Shown piece after piece: positions 26,024 through 34,946 of a DNA stretch of 64,000 bases (position 1 is the first letter of the stretch; each line of letters begins with the position of its first letter). The notes under the pieces were generated by a model, which saw only the letters and a list, made by a program, of their open reading frames with translations, did not search any database and had not been told where the DNA came from. Location: contig NZ_BILW01000002.1 in the NCBI RefSeq assembly GCF_004000765.1, forward strand, positions 62,001 to 126,000, read 5' to 3'. Source of the stretch: Paenibacillus chondroitinus NBRC 15376. GTDB taxonomy: Bacteria > Bacillota > Bacilli > Paenibacillales > NBRC-103111. Made by a program: the position numbers and the translations under genes.

Positions 26024-26053
26024 GGATTTCCCCTTAATTTACTAACCGTTTTT

Positions 26054-26088
26054 ACAAGAAAAAACCGCCATTAGTGGTTTTTTCTTGT
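26054..26088 (+). terminator. Intrinsic terminator
   Basis: A 13-bp stem (ACAAGAAAAAACC against GGTTTTTTCTTGT) with an in-stem T-run, about 30 nt past the AbiJ-like gene. It may serve both strands, ending the minus-strand 110-aa gene as well. Confidence 0.7.
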
Positions 26089-26137
26089 AGTGATAAGTCA
26101 ACAACAAGAATAACAGAACCTAAAAAATTAAAAATAG

Positions 26138-26470
26138 CTAGCACGCGATTATTTGCTGCAATTCTACAAACCATACTTCCGCTTCCGTTTTCCATTTTAA
26201 AAATAAATCACGATCTTTTGATTTCCCTTTGCAATGAGGCTCAATTTCCTTAATAAAATTCTGAACCTTTTTTTTAAATTGAATTATTCGATCATAAACT
26301 GGGTTTCGTTTTCCATCGAAAATAAATACATAAAAATAAGCATTTATGTCATTGAATTTTTCTTCAAGCTTCTCAAACTTCATTCTCAACTTCTTACGCT
26401 TTTTTATACGATATTTTATTAATACTTCCGCCCCACCACCGTATAACCTGTACTGCTTATTAAATTCCAT
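26138..26470 (-). CDS. Hypothetical basic protein (110 aa) next to the transposon end
   Basis: A strongly charged protein, Lys-rich at the start (IKYRIKKRKKLRMKFEKLEEKF) and helical, with KVQNFIKEIEPHCKGKSKD and a Trp-containing C-terminal helix. No family is recognised. It is likely real because GGGAGG stands 6-7 nt before the ATG. It is the last gene before the right transposon end and is transcribed inward. It is too short and lacks motifs for TnsA. Confidence 0.45.
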   Translation of the reverse strand: MEFNKQYRLYGGGAEVLIKYRIKKRKKLRMKFEKLEEKFNDINAYFYVFIFDGKRNPVYDRIIQFKKKVQNFIKEIEPHCKGKSKDRDLFLKWKTEAEVWFVELQQIIAC

Positions 26471-26949
26471 AAACGTACCTCCCTAAAGAATATGTCCATA
26501 TTTTGCTCGCAACACATTCACCCTATTCGGTCACATATATGAAATACGTCGTTTCTTTTATTTTTACGTTTAGGTAATTTCATGTTCTTTGAGAATATTA
26601 GAAGGTCATTTTCTATACTTTTGCAAAGACGCAGTAATATCAACGTTCTGGTTCTTTCATTTTAACAACATATATGGCGTTTTTTTCAATCTTTAGTAAA
26701 AACCACATTATGAAAAAACTTTTTTCATGCCTCTGAGAATTCCTAAACCCTGAAAAGGGAGAAATCCGGTTTTTAACAGCCTCAGTGCAAATTAGTCCCC
26801 CCCTAACCATTACGAACATATGTTTGATTATTATATATTGTTCAATCTTTCTGCAAATCACCTTCAAAGAACCCTTTAAAATCAAGGTTTTTCAATTGTT
26901 TTTTTAACAATCTTTTTGGCGTGTTTAACAAACTATTTGGTGACCTACA
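26471..26949 (-). repeat. Right end of the Tn7-like element with repeated binding-like motifs
   Basis: On the minus strand the end starts TGTAGGTCACC at 26949. A motif at 26897-26936 (core ACGCCAAAAAGATTGTTAAAA) recurs at 26658-26685 (core ACGCCATATATGTTGTTAAAA), and a weaker relative (ACATATGTTCGTAATGG) lies near 26812-26828. Direct repeats of ~20-30 bp at the end are what TnsB needs. Reading frames here are short, lack RBSs and overlap the repeats, so I treat the stretch as non-coding. Confidence 0.65.
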
Positions 26950-27841
26950 AGCATATGCGTAAATAGGTTTCTTTGGTCAGCTTTAAGCGGCGCATGCCCC
27001 AGAAGCAGACGCCTAGAAATACAGCAACATTCAAGCCTGAGATGGCTAAAATATGGGTCAGCCCCAGCTCCGAAAATTGCTGGAAGCGTTCGGGATCGAG
27101 ATCGTCCGTCAATCCGATCAGCATACTCTTCATGAACCCCGCCTGCTGCGCGGGGAATATCAGGTCCATGCGGCGGCTGAGGTTCTCCCGCAGCATGTCA
27201 TTCCAGCGCAGCAGCTGCGTGACGCTGACGCTTGCAGCCGCCGGCTGCACCTGCGCCTGATCCACCCCTTTGGCTACAAGCTGCCAATGGGTGTGGTGAA
27301 GGCGCAAATATCGGCGGTAGTCGAAGCCGCCGAAGTTGCGTGCCCGGGACGGGCTGCGCAGCGTCCCCGTAAGCGTCAGGGCGTCGCCTCGGCGCCACGC
27401 CGACGCCACCTCCTGCTGCGCCTGCGCCAGCAAGCGCAGCGAGACCTGCACGCTTTCCCCGCCCAGCGGGAAAGCGCGGTCCTGGAAGCGGACGGACTCC
27501 GCTTCCACGGTAAAGCTGGCCCTGTCGCCGTCAACGGTGACAGGGGAGCTGAATCGGCCGCGCAATGTGACTTCGCGGCCTTCCGGGTTTTCCTGCTGCG
27601 TGAGGGGCAGCAGGGCCGTGATGTTGCGCTGGTCGGTCCATTGGAAGTAGCCGTAGGCTGCTCCGACCAGCAAGAGCGCGCACAGCGGCTGTCCGGCGGG
27701 CAGCCGCAGCAGGCGGATGACGACGATCGCGGCAAACATTAGCGCGCTCGTCGTCAATGACAGCCATGGCAAATGGCTGTAGAGTGCAAGCACATAGCCA
27801 GTTATCCACAGACAGCATCCTATAACAACTGGTCGTTTCAT
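26945..27841 (-). pseudogene. comEC: comEC, N-terminal remnant cut by the transposon
   Basis: ComEC is the membrane channel through which transforming DNA enters the cytoplasm and is normally over 700 aa. Only 298 codons remain: membrane helices near the start, an OB-like soluble region rich in Arg and Gln, and the competence-domain signature ending FSELGLTHILAISGLNVAVF (about 262-281). The frame runs through KLTKETYLRIC and then stops at a TAG formed by the transposon tip. The remaining 60% would lie beyond the left transposon end, outside this window. High G+C contrasts with the adjacent element. DNA uptake is expected to be lost. Confidence 0.88.
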
Positions 27842-27868
27842 TTAAGCTTATTCCTCCCCTCCGGCAAA

Positions 27869-27926
27869 GCAAAAAACCTCATTCCAGATGAGCCCTAATC
27901 TTAGGCTGCTGCTGAAATGAGGTTCT
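27869..27926 (-). terminator. Intrinsic terminator between comEB and comEC
   Basis: A 13-bp stem (AACCTCATTTCAG with CTGGAATGAGGTT) followed on the minus strand by TTTTTTGC. It lies 24 nt after comEB and 28 nt before comEC, so comEC may have been expressed partly by readthrough or from its own promoter. Confidence 0.7.
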
Positions 27927-27949
27927 TCCCCAATGCCGATTGAATTGAT

Positions 27950-28462
27950 CTAATTCACGACGTCAGATACGGTGCCAAGCGGAGGCTCATACCCTTCCAT
28001 AGAGCGGAAGGTGATGCCTCTGGCCGACATTAACTGGCTGACTTTCTCGTTATCCTTCGGATAACCGCGATGGAAAACGATCTCTGTCACACCGCTATTT
28101 GCAAGCATATTTGCGCAAGTCCAGCAAGGTTGATCGGTGACATAGACCGTAGACCCCTCCCGATCCTCGCGATCTGTAAAGAGCAGCAGGTTTTGCTCAG
28201 CGTGGATGGTGCGGATACAGCGCTGCTTGCGCACTACTTCCTCAACATCCTCCACCACTTTCAGTTCAATTTCTTCAACAAGCATACAACCGGCTTCCGT
28301 GCAATCAGGTACTCCCATCGGAGCCCCGTTATAAGCTGTTCCGAGCAGCTTTTTCCCTTGAACAAGCACAGCTCCAACATGCCGTCGATTACATCTGGAA
28401 CGTGTCGAAGCCATATAGGCGATATCAAGAAAGTAAGTGTCCCAGTCTTTGCGGTTACTCAT
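27950..28462 (-). CDS. comEB: ComEB, dCMP deaminase family protein
   Basis: Deoxycytidylate deaminase converts dCMP to dUMP; comEB is kept in the competence operon though dispensable for uptake. The 170-aa protein has the zinc site: H in TIHAEQN (HAE) and the PCWTCAN motif (PCxxC), plus the usual extra CNRRHVGAV and CTEAGC cysteines. RBS GGGGAGGGG precedes the ATG. It lies between comEA and the truncated comEC on the same strand. Confidence 0.92.
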   Translation of the reverse strand: MSNRKDWDTYFLDIAYMASTRSRCNRRHVGAVLVQGKKLLGTAYNGAPMGVPDCTEAGCMLVEEIELKVVEDVEEVVRKQRCIRTIHAEQNLLLFTDREDREGSTVYVTDQPCWTCANMLANSGVTEIVFHRGYPKDNEKVSQLMSARGITFRSMEGYEPPLGTVSDVVN

Positions 28463-28546
28463 CGTAGCTCCCCTCCCCTGTCCTTTATATTCCTTTTTTT
28501 CATTTCTAGTATTCTCTCATACTTCATCTCAAAATGAAAGAAAGGA

Positions 28547-29074
28547 CTATATTGAAGTTACGTAAACAAATGACTTCAGCTTTTCGAGCATTTTATCCCC
28601 AATCCCCTTCACCTCAGTTAGTTCTTCAACCCTGTTGAATCTGCCTTTTTTCAAACGGTAATCCAGTATGGCTCTTGCTTTGCTGTCGCCAATTCCAGGC
28701 AAATCATTTAATTGCTTAAGCGTTGCGGTATTCAAATCCAATAGACCCTTTGCAGGCGCTGGTGGAGGGCTTTCTTTTAGCTTAGGTAAAGGCGATTCGG
28801 ATGTGATGCTTGGAACAGGGGCGGCCGGAGAAGCATCAGGTGTAGAGGGTTCGGAGGTTCCAATGGCTTCAGAAGTAACTCCAGGTGTTGCGAGGGGTTC
28901 CAGAGCTGTCTCCTCTCCGTTATCTATAAGAGCTTCAATTTGTACATTCACCGGTTCAAACTCCGTCTGTATCATCGATGACCGTCCCTCAGTCACAAAA
29001 GGCCATACGACAAAAACGACAAAACAAACAATTCCACCTACATATAGAAATTTTCGATAGCGAAATATAGCCAC
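28547..29074 (-). CDS. comEA: ComEA, DNA receptor of the competence machinery
   Basis: ComEA binds incoming double-stranded DNA at the outer face of the membrane. From GTG 29074 (AGGAGGG 6 nt upstream) the protein is 175 aa: a short cytoplasmic start, one membrane helix (FLYVGGIVCFVVFVVWPF), a Pro/Ser/Thr-rich linker and a C-terminal helix-hairpin-helix pair, LDLNTATLKQLNDLPGIGDS and VEELTEVKGIGDKM. The SLBB domain present in Bacillus subtilis ComEA is not evident; a Pro-rich linker takes its place. A longer frame from TTG 29122 lacks an RBS. Confidence 0.88.
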   Translation of the reverse strand: MAIFRYRKFLYVGGIVCFVVFVVWPFVTEGRSSMIQTEFEPVNVQIEALIDNGEETALEPLATPGVTSEAIGTSEPSTPDASPAAPVPSITSESPLPKLKESPPPAPAKGLLDLNTATLKQLNDLPGIGDSKARAILDYRLKKGRFNRVEELTEVKGIGDKMLEKLKSFVYVTSI

Positions 29075-29248
29075 GAATTCCCTCCTGACAGTTAAAAATA
29101 AAAATTCAAAGTAAAAAAACAAACTAATCCTTCATAACGGCAGAGAAGCATGCATATACATGAAAAAGCATCCGAATGGCATCCAAAACTGACCCCGTTC
29201 TATAAATATTAACGAAAGTGACTGATTTTTTTCGGGAGGGATTACTAG

Positions 29249-30088
29249 ATGAAAGCAGGGTTCATCGGTACTGGGAGTATGGGAAGTATTCTGATTGAAG
29301 CGTTCATTCATTCTGGGGCTTTCAATCCGGAGCAAATTATTGCAGGGAATCGAACGATTCGTAAAGTTGAGCTTCTTGCGGAGACATATCCTGGGCTTCT
29401 GGTAGCCCAATCGAATAGAGAAGTCGTGCTGAAGAGCGATATTATTTTCCTCTGTGTAAAGCCTTCTGAATTTAAAAAGGTTATTGATGAAATTAAAGAG
29501 GACGTGCTTCCCTCCCAGTTCATCGTATCCATCACAAGTCCTGTGCTGATTAAGCATTTGGAAAGTCTTTTGCCAGCAAAAATAAGTAAAATCATTCCAA
29601 GTATTACGAACTATGTATTAAGCGGTCCTACACTTTGCATTCATGGTAATCGGATGCAGCCTGAGGATAAAGAATGGCTTGAGAATTTATTTGCCCATAT
29701 CTCATCACCGATACGGGTATCTGAAAATTACACACGCATCTCATCAGACCTATCCAGCTGCGGCCCTGCTTTTCTTGCCAACTTCATTCAATCCTTTATC
29801 GATGCAGCTGTTGAAGTCACAGGCATCTCCCCTGAAGAAGCAACGCTTCTGGCCAGTGAGATGACGCTTGGAACAGGCAAGCTGCTGACGACGGGCGGCT
29901 TTAACCCTATGACCTTGCAAAAACGCGTTTCCGTGCCCGGCGGTATTACGGCCGAAGGATTGCGTATTTTGGATGAAGAGCTTTCCGGCGTATTCTCCCG
30001 CGTGATCCACGCTACCCACGACAAATATCAAGAAGACCTTGAGAAGACTGAGCAGCAATTAACCATAAAGCAACAGTCTTCTCAATAG
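29249..30088 (+). CDS. comER: ComER, pyrroline-5-carboxylate reductase-like late competence protein
   Basis: The 279-aa protein has the NAD(P)-binding Rossmann start MKAGFIGTGSMGSILIEAF and the P5C reductase dimer domain with LSSCGPAFLANFIQSF and VSVPGGITAEGLRIL. In Bacillus, comER lies divergent from comEA, as here. RBS GGGAGGG is clear. The exact substrate is uncertain; proline biosynthesis is possible. Confidence 0.9.
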   Translation: MKAGFIGTGSMGSILIEAFIHSGAFNPEQIIAGNRTIRKVELLAETYPGLLVAQSNREVVLKSDIIFLCVKPSEFKKVIDEIKEDVLPSQFIVSITSPVLIKHLESLLPAKISKIIPSITNYVLSGPTLCIHGNRMQPEDKEWLENLFAHISSPIRVSENYTRISSDLSSCGPAFLANFIQSFIDAAVEVTGISPEEATLLASEMTLGTGKLLTTGGFNPMTLQKRVSVPGGITAEGLRILDEELSGVFSRVIHATHDKYQEDLEKTEQQLTIKQQSSQ

Positions 30089-30099
30089 TCTTTTTTTTG
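30039..30099 (+). terminator. Intrinsic terminator overlapping the comER 3' end
   Basis: The 12-bp stem TTGAGAAGACTG/CAGTCTTCTCAA lies within the last codons of comER and is followed by TAGTCTTTTTTTTG. The stop codon falls in the tail. It separates the convergent leuS gene. Confidence 0.75.
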
Positions 30100-30100
30100 A

Positions 30101-32560
30101 TTAGCCTACAACGATGTTCACTAATTTCCCTTTAACGACAATCAATTTGCGAACGGCCTTTCCGGCGGTCGCTTCTTTGACTTTATCAAGATCAAAAGCG
30201 ATTTTCTCCATCGCAGCTTCGTCCGTATCCTTTGAAATCAGCACGCGGTCCACAATTTTGCCGTTGACTTGTACTACGATCTCAATTTCATTGTCGACGG
30301 TCCAAGCTTCGTCATAAGTCGGCCATGGCGCATACGTAATTGACTCTGTACCGCCAAGCTTCTCCCACAGCTCTTCCGCCAAATGCGGTGCAAGCGGAGA
30401 CAACATCTGAACGAAGTTTTTCATCGCTTCGAGCGGCAAGCGCTCCGTTTTGTAAGCTTCATTGACGAAAATCATCATTTGGCTGATCGCCGTATTAAAC
30501 CGCAGCGCTTCGAAATCCTCCGTGATTTTCTTGATGGAACGATGCCATGTTCGTTTGAACGTATCGCTTCCAAGCGTCTCATCCGCGCTGATTTTGGATT
30601 GAACTTGACCGTTCTCATCCACAAACAGTCTCCACACACGGTTCAAATAGCGGTAAATGCCGTCTACACCCGTTGTGTTCCATGGTTTTGTCGCTTCAAG
30701 CGGTCCCATGAACATCTCGTACATACGCAGTGTATCCGCGCCTTGATCGCTCACGATATCATCCGGATTTACAACGTTGCCGCGTGATTTACTCATTTTC
30801 TCCATGTTTTCGCCAAGAATCATCCCTTGGTTGACCAGCTTATGGAACGGCTCCTTCGTATGAACAAATCCCAGATCATAAAGCACTTTATGCCAGAAAC
30901 GGGCATACAGCAAGTGAAGTACCGCATGCTCGGCTCCGCCAATATATAAATCAACTGGCAGCCATTGCTGTTGAAGCTCATGCGAGCAGAACTCTTTATC
31001 GTTACGCGGATCGATGAAACGCAGGTAGTACCAGCAGCTGCCAGCCCATTGCGGCATCGTATTCGTTTCGCGGCGTGCTTTCATCCCCGTTTCCGGATCG
31101 ATCGTATTCACCCATTCCGATACATTCGCCAGCGGTGATTCCCCTGTTCCCGAAGGTTTAATTTCGTCAACTTGAGGAAGCAGAAGCGGAAGTTGATCAA
31201 CCGGTACAGGCTTCATCGTACCATCTTCCAAATGAAGAATCGGAATCGGCTCTCCCCAGTATCTTTGACGGCTGAACAGCCAGTCTCTCAAGCGGTAAGT
31301 GACCTTGCCTTGACCTTTGCCATTCTCTTCAAGCCAAGCGATCATGTGGCTGATGCCTTGCTCAATGTTCATGCCATCAATAGGTCCGGAATTCACATGA
31401 GCGCCGTCTCCAGCGTAAGCTTCTTTCTCCACATTGCCGCCTTGCACGACTTCAATAATCGGCAGATCGAACTGTTTCGCAAACTCCCAGTCACGTTGGT
31501 CGTGTCCAGGCACTGCCATGATGGCGCCAGTACCGTAACCGCCAAGCACGTAATCCGCGATCCAAATCGGCACTTTCCCGCCGTTTACAGGATTAATCGC
31601 ATAAGCACCTGTGAATACGCCTGTTTTGTCCTTAGCCAGGTCAGTACGCTCCAGATCGCTTTTGCGGGAAGCCTTTTCTTGATATTCTTTCACTGCGGCC
31701 GTTTGTCCGTCTGTCGTAATTTGCTGCACAAGCTCGTGTTCAGGTGCAAGCACGCAATAAGTCGCTCCGAACAAAGTATCTGGACGCGTTGTAAAGACAG
31801 TCAGGCTCTTCTCTTCATGCCCTTCGATCGCAAATTGAACTTCAGCCCCTGTCGATTTACCGATCCAGTTGCGCTGCATATCCTTAATGCTTTCCGACCA
31901 GTCAAGCTCCTCCAGATCCTCCAGCAAACGTTCAGCGTATTCCGTAATTCTCAGAATCCACTGACGCATCGGTTTACGGATGACCGGGTGTCCTCCACGT
32001 TCACTTAGGCCGTCGATAACTTCTTCATTTGCAAGAACCGTCCCCAGTGCCGGACACCAGTTAACAGGCACTTCGTCTACATAAGCAAGGCCTTTGTTGT
32101 ACAGTTGGATGAAAATCCATTGCGTCCATTTGTAGTACTCAGGATCCGTTGTGGAGATCTCACGATCCCAATCGTAGGAAAATCCGAGCGATTTAATTTG
32201 ACGGCGGAACGTATCGATATTTTTCTGCGTAAAATCACGTGGATCATTCCCTGTATCCAGCGCGTATTGCTCAGCTGGAAGCCCGAACGCGTCCCAGCCC
32301 ATCGGGTGAAGAACGTTGTAGCCTCTCATCCGTTTGAAACGGGAGACGATATCCGTTGCCGTATAACCTTCCGGATGTCCTACATGCAAACCTGCTCCTG
32401 AAGGATATGGAAACATATCCAGCGCATAAAATTTCGGCTTATCCGAATTTTCCAGCACTTTGAATGTTTTCTTGGCATCCCAGTAAGCCTGCCATTTGGG
32501 CTCAATCGCTTGCGGATTGTAACCCTGTAATTCCTTGGTTTCTTTCGTTTCCTGTGTCAT
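30101..32560 (-). CDS. leuS: Leucyl-tRNA synthetase
   Basis: Charges tRNA-Leu. The 819-aa protein has the HIGH-type HVGH (59-62), an editing (CP1) domain with [19 protein letters not shown], the KMSKS loop in [18 protein letters not shown], and the C-terminal anticodon and VNGKIVDR parts. Length is normal. RBS GGGAGG precedes the ATG. It is controlled by a T-box leader directly upstream. Confidence 0.97.
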   Translation of the reverse strand: MTQETKETKELQGYNPQAIEPKWQAYWDAKKTFKVLENSDKPKFYALDMFPYPSGAGLHVGHPEGYTATDIVSRFKRMRGYNVLHPMGWDAFGLPAEQYALDTGNDPRDFTQKNIDTFRRQIKSLGFSYDWDREISTTDPEYYKWTQWIFIQLYNKGLAYVDEVPVNWCPALGTVLANEEVIDGLSERGGHPVIRKPMRQWILRITEYAERLLEDLEELDWSESIKDMQRNWIGKSTGAEVQFAIEGHEEKSLTVFTTRPDTLFGATYCVLAPEHELVQQITTDGQTAAVKEYQEKASRKSDLERTDLAKDKTGVFTGAYAINPVNGGKVPIWIADYVLGGYGTGAIMAVPGHDQRDWEFAKQFDLPIIEVVQGGNVEKEAYAGDGAHVNSGPIDGMNIEQGISHMIAWLEENGKGQGKVTYRLRDWLFSRQRYWGEPIPILHLEDGTMKPVPVDQLPLLLPQVDEIKPSGTGESPLANVSEWVNTIDPETGMKARRETNTMPQWAGSCWYYLRFIDPRNDKEFCSHELQQQWLPVDLYIGGAEHAVLHLLYARFWHKVLYDLGFVHTKEPFHKLVNQGMILGENMEKMSKSRGNVVNPDDIVSDQGADTLRMYEMFMGPLEATKPWNTTGVDGIYRYLNRVWRLFVDENGQVQSKISADETLGSDTFKRTWHRSIKKITEDFEALRFNTAISQMMIFVNEAYKTERLPLEAMKNFVQMLSPLAPHLAEELWEKLGGTESITYAPWPTYDEAWTVDNEIEIVVQVNGKIVDRVLISKDTDEAAMEKIAFDLDKVKEATAGKAVRKLIVVKGKLVNIVVG

Positions 32561-32584
32561 GTGAAATTTCCTCCCTGTTTACGG

Positions 32585-32872
32585 CTATAAGCGCCAAAAA
32601 ACCCCTCATCGCTAGCGGATATCGCTAGGGACGAGAGGTTAGATTCCCGTGGTACCACCCTAGTTAACACCAGGCATACTTTGCCTGTGTTCACTCTGCC
32701 CCTTAACGCGGGTGAAACGATCCGGCTAACGCCAACATGCGTGGCGATTCACCTTCTAGCTCCAAGGCGAGTTCACTAGACGGACATCTACCGGCTTTCA
32801 CCCTTTAACCGGCTCTCTGCGAGATGCTGTGCAAGCTACTAATCCTCTTCCAAGCTTTGTGATCATCTGATT
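32585..32872 (-). promoter_or_regulatory. T-box leader riboswitch (leucine)
   Basis: On the minus strand the leader contains the T-box bulge AGGGTGGTACCACGGGAAT (32643-32661), a terminator hairpin (32602-32640: CCTCTCGTCCCTAGCG...CGCTAGCGATGAGG) with T6, and Stem I with GGTGAAAGCCGGT. The specifier loop is probably GAA-CTC at 32769-32774, a Leu codon. Uncharged tRNA-Leu would pair and allow readthrough into leuS, which begins about 25 nt after the terminator. Confidence 0.93.
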
Positions 32873-32879
32873 AGCTTTG

Positions 32880-32909
32880 ATTATATGTAAAATAATGCCG
32901 CACTGTCAA
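32880..32909 (-). promoter_or_regulatory. Sigma-A promoter of leuS
   Basis: TTGACA (-35, 32904-32909) and TATAAT (-10, 32880-32885) with an 18-nt spacer, positioned just before the T-box leader. Confidence 0.85.
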
Positions 32910-32927
32910 GGGCGGGGCTCCTTATGC

Positions 32928-33689
32928 TTATTTCTTTGCAATAAAGAAAGCCCGCTCTGTCAGCTTCGTAGGTTGTTCCCATGTAAAGTCGGCAGCCTTG
33001 TACACTTCACGAAAGCCTGCCTCCCGCAGCATCTGCTCAAGCCACTCCAGTGCATAAGCTCGCTGTTCGTGCGTTTCATCGATGCGCTGGAACAGTTCCT
33101 TGCCGCCTTTCTCTTTGACAAAGATGGTCAAATCGTGCTGAATTTGAACTCTTTCCTCATCCAACTCGCTTGTCCAAATGTATGCTACATCCTCTTCGTT
33201 CAAAAAGAAGGGCTGAGATTCCGCATAAGCAAACAGCTGCTGGGGCGTATGCACATCAAACAGGAATAAACCGCCCGGCTTAAGCCCTTCATACGTTTGG
33301 CGAAATGCATCTACAATCTCCTCTTCCTCTAGCAAATAGTTCAAACTATCACAGAAGGATAAAGCGACATCAACCGGTTCCCCAAGCTCCCACTCCCGCA
33401 AATCCTGCTGAAACAAACGAACGGCTCCGCTGCGCGCAAGCTGAGGGTGTTCTCCTGCTTTTTGCTCCGCTACAGCCAGCATATCTTCCGACAAGTCAAT
33501 GCCTGTCATTCGATATCCTTCCAATGCCAGCGGAATCGTCAAATTGCCGGTACCGCAGCCGAGATCAACGACCGAAACCGGCTTCACGCCAAACCGGTCA
33601 AAGCTTTCTCTGACGAAACGAAGCCAATCCTCATAAGGCATGCTGTTCATCAGACGGTCATACGTGTAGGCAAATTTCTCATAGCTCAT
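32928..33689 (-). CDS. Class I SAM-dependent methyltransferase
   Basis: The 253-aa protein has the SAM motif I VSVVDLGCGTGNLTIPLA (about 39-56), a motif II MTGIDLSEDML and a central LSFCDSLNYLLEEEE, as in YqeM-type methyltransferases of the Bacillus yqe block. Substrate unknown. It lies 1 nt behind the CvfB-like gene and closes the yqeG-to-methyltransferase run. Confidence 0.85.
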   Translation of the reverse strand: MSYEKFAYTYDRLMNSMPYEDWLRFVRESFDRFGVKPVSVVDLGCGTGNLTIPLALEGYRMTGIDLSEDMLAVAEQKAGEHPQLARSGAVRLFQQDLREWELGEPVDVALSFCDSLNYLLEEEEIVDAFRQTYEGLKPGGLFLFDVHTPQQLFAYAESQPFFLNEEDVAYIWTSELDEERVQIQHDLTIFVKEKGGKELFQRIDETHEQRAYALEWLEQMLREAGFREVYKAADFTWEQPTKLTERAFFIAKK

Positions 33690-33690
33690 G

Positions 33691-34584
33691 TTAACTAGGA
33701 TTCTCCTCTTTTTTCAGATAGGTCCAGTCGTCCTCCTGATAGATGAGCCCGTCTTTCATCAGCTTGCCTAACGCACGTTTAAAAGCCGCTTTGCTCAAGC
33801 CAAATCGATCCTTAATGATGTCCGCAGACGTTTTATCTGAAAATGGCATCGCATTTCCAGGACGCGTCTCCAGCACACTAAGAATTTTCTCCGCGTCTTC
33901 ATCGCGGCCTTTTTCCTTCGGCTGTCTCATCGACAGGTTCACGCGGCCGTCTTCTTCGCGAACGAAGGCAACTCGTACGTCCACCAGCTCACCCACACGA
34001 AGCAATCGTGTTCTCTCCGTAGGAGCGATGAGTCCGATCACACCGTAACCGAGAACACCGGCATCGCAAATAACGAAAGTGCCCATCTGCAGCGGCCTAT
34101 ACACACGCGCTTTCAACCAGCGATTGCTCCAGCTTGAAGGAGCACGCACACAAAGCGGAGCCAGATCGTCTTCCAGCGCCAGCTTCGCGATCAAGCGGCC
34201 TTGACGGTCATGCGCCAATGTTGCAAACACCTTGTCCCCTACTTGAGGTCGCAATTCCTCCAATTCCGGCACATGACGATAAGGAAGGAGCAAGTTGCGC
34301 CCTAATCCCATCTCCAGAAAGTAGCCAAATCTCGGATGAATATCGACAACCTCGAGCAGCCCGACTTCGCCCATCCGGATTAGCGGACGTTTCATAGTAG
34401 CCATGAGCCTGTCCTGCGTATCATGGAATAAAAAAGCTTCCACGTGCTCACCGGCCTTGATTTTGCCCACAATCTCCGCATACGGTAAAAGCACATCCTG
34501 GTAGCCGTCACTCAGGAAATAACCGTTTGGCGGAACTTCCCTCGCTACCTCAAGGGTAACGAGGGATCCTGCTTCCAGTCTCAT
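33691..34584 (-). CDS. CvfB-like S1 RNA-binding protein
   Basis: The 297-aa length and repeated S1-type segments (GYFLSDGYQDVLLPYAEI near 21-38, RFGYFLEMGLGRNLLLPY near 85-102, and GVIGLIAPTERTRLLRVGE) match CvfB/YitL. A winged-helix C terminus (DIIKDRFGLSKAAFKRALGK) completes the family layout. CvfB affects virulence and RNA metabolism in staphylococci. Start overlaps the rsfS stop by 4 nt, so coupled translation is likely. Not a usual member of the yqe block in Bacillus. Confidence 0.82.
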   Translation of the reverse strand: MRLEAGSLVTLEVAREVPPNGYFLSDGYQDVLLPYAEIVGKIKAGEHVEAFLFHDTQDRLMATMKRPLIRMGEVGLLEVVDIHPRFGYFLEMGLGRNLLLPYRHVPELEELRPQVGDKVFATLAHDRQGRLIAKLALEDDLAPLCVRAPSSWSNRWLKARVYRPLQMGTFVICDAGVLGYGVIGLIAPTERTRLLRVGELVDVRVAFVREEDGRVNLSMRQPKEKGRDEDAEKILSVLETRPGNAMPFSDKTSADIIKDRFGLSKAAFKRALGKLMKDGLIYQEDDWTYLKKEENPS

Positions 34585-34928
34585 ACGCGCTCCACAACTT
34601 TGGCATCAGACCAAAGTCTTTCGATGTTATAGTACTCGCGATCATCGCGGTGGAAAACGTGCAGAACAACATCACCTAAATCAAGCAGAACCCATCTAGC
34701 TGTATCAATACCTTCGTAGCCTCTGATTGTAACGCCATACTCATGTGCTTTCTTTCTGGCTTCGCTCGCGATCGCTTGCACTTGTGTTTCTGAATTTCCG
34801 TGACAAATGACGAAATAATCCGCAATCAAGGAAATACCTTGCAAATTAAGCGTGACAACGTCCGCCGCTTTTTTATCCTCTGCAGCCTCTACGACAAATG
34901 CTAAAATCTCTTCTGGGCTTTTACTCAT
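34581..34928 (-). CDS. rsfS: Ribosome silencing factor RsfS
   Basis: RsfS binds ribosomal protein uL14 and prevents subunit joining when growth slows. The 115-aa protein has the family motifs GISLIADYFVICHGNSETQV and IRGYEGIDTARWVLLDLGDVVLHVFH. It lies 18 nt behind yqeK in the same operon. Confidence 0.94.
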   Translation of the reverse strand: MSKSPEEILAFVVEAAEDKKAADVVTLNLQGISLIADYFVICHGNSETQVQAIASEARKKAHEYGVTIRGYEGIDTARWVLLDLGDVVLHVFHRDDREYYNIERLWSDAKVVERV

Positions 34929-34946
34929 TCAATCAACCTCCATTAG

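Larger units (their letters stand above)
1..26949. mobile_element. Tn7-like transposon (TnsA-less, two TniQ), right part, inserted in comEC
   Basis: The region contains the Tn7-type core tnsB, tnsC and two tniQ genes, all on the minus strand, followed by about 17 kb of cargo rich in defence genes. The right boundary is placed at 26949 because the minus strand there begins with TGT, the usual Tn7-type terminus, exactly where the comEC reading frame stops making sense and G+C jumps from A+T-rich to strongly G+C-rich. Related ~38-bp motifs lie just inside that end. No tnsA was found, so movement by cointegrate formation is an inference from other TnsA-less families. The left end and the 5-bp target duplication are not in the window. 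Nesting of more than one element is possible. Confidence 0.75.

Noticed and set aside
26138..26470. 110-aa basic protein as a missing TnsA
   Set aside because: Too short and lacks the D...E...QxK nuclease pattern of TnsA.
26640..26885. 81-aa frame near the right transposon end
   Set aside because: Low-complexity composition, no ribosome binding site, and it overlaps the repeated end motifs.
1..26949. CRISPR-associated transposon (Cas12k or Cascade-guided)
   Set aside because: No Cas12k, cas5-8, or CRISPR repeat was seen; two TniQ proteins suggest protein-based targeting. Genes outside the window could change this.
27053..27742. Long plus-strand frame opposite comEC
   Set aside because: High-G+C shadow frame of the comEC remnant with no RBS or domain.
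31172..32008. Long plus-strand frame opposite leuS
   Set aside because: Shadow of leuS, lacking start signals and recognisable domains.
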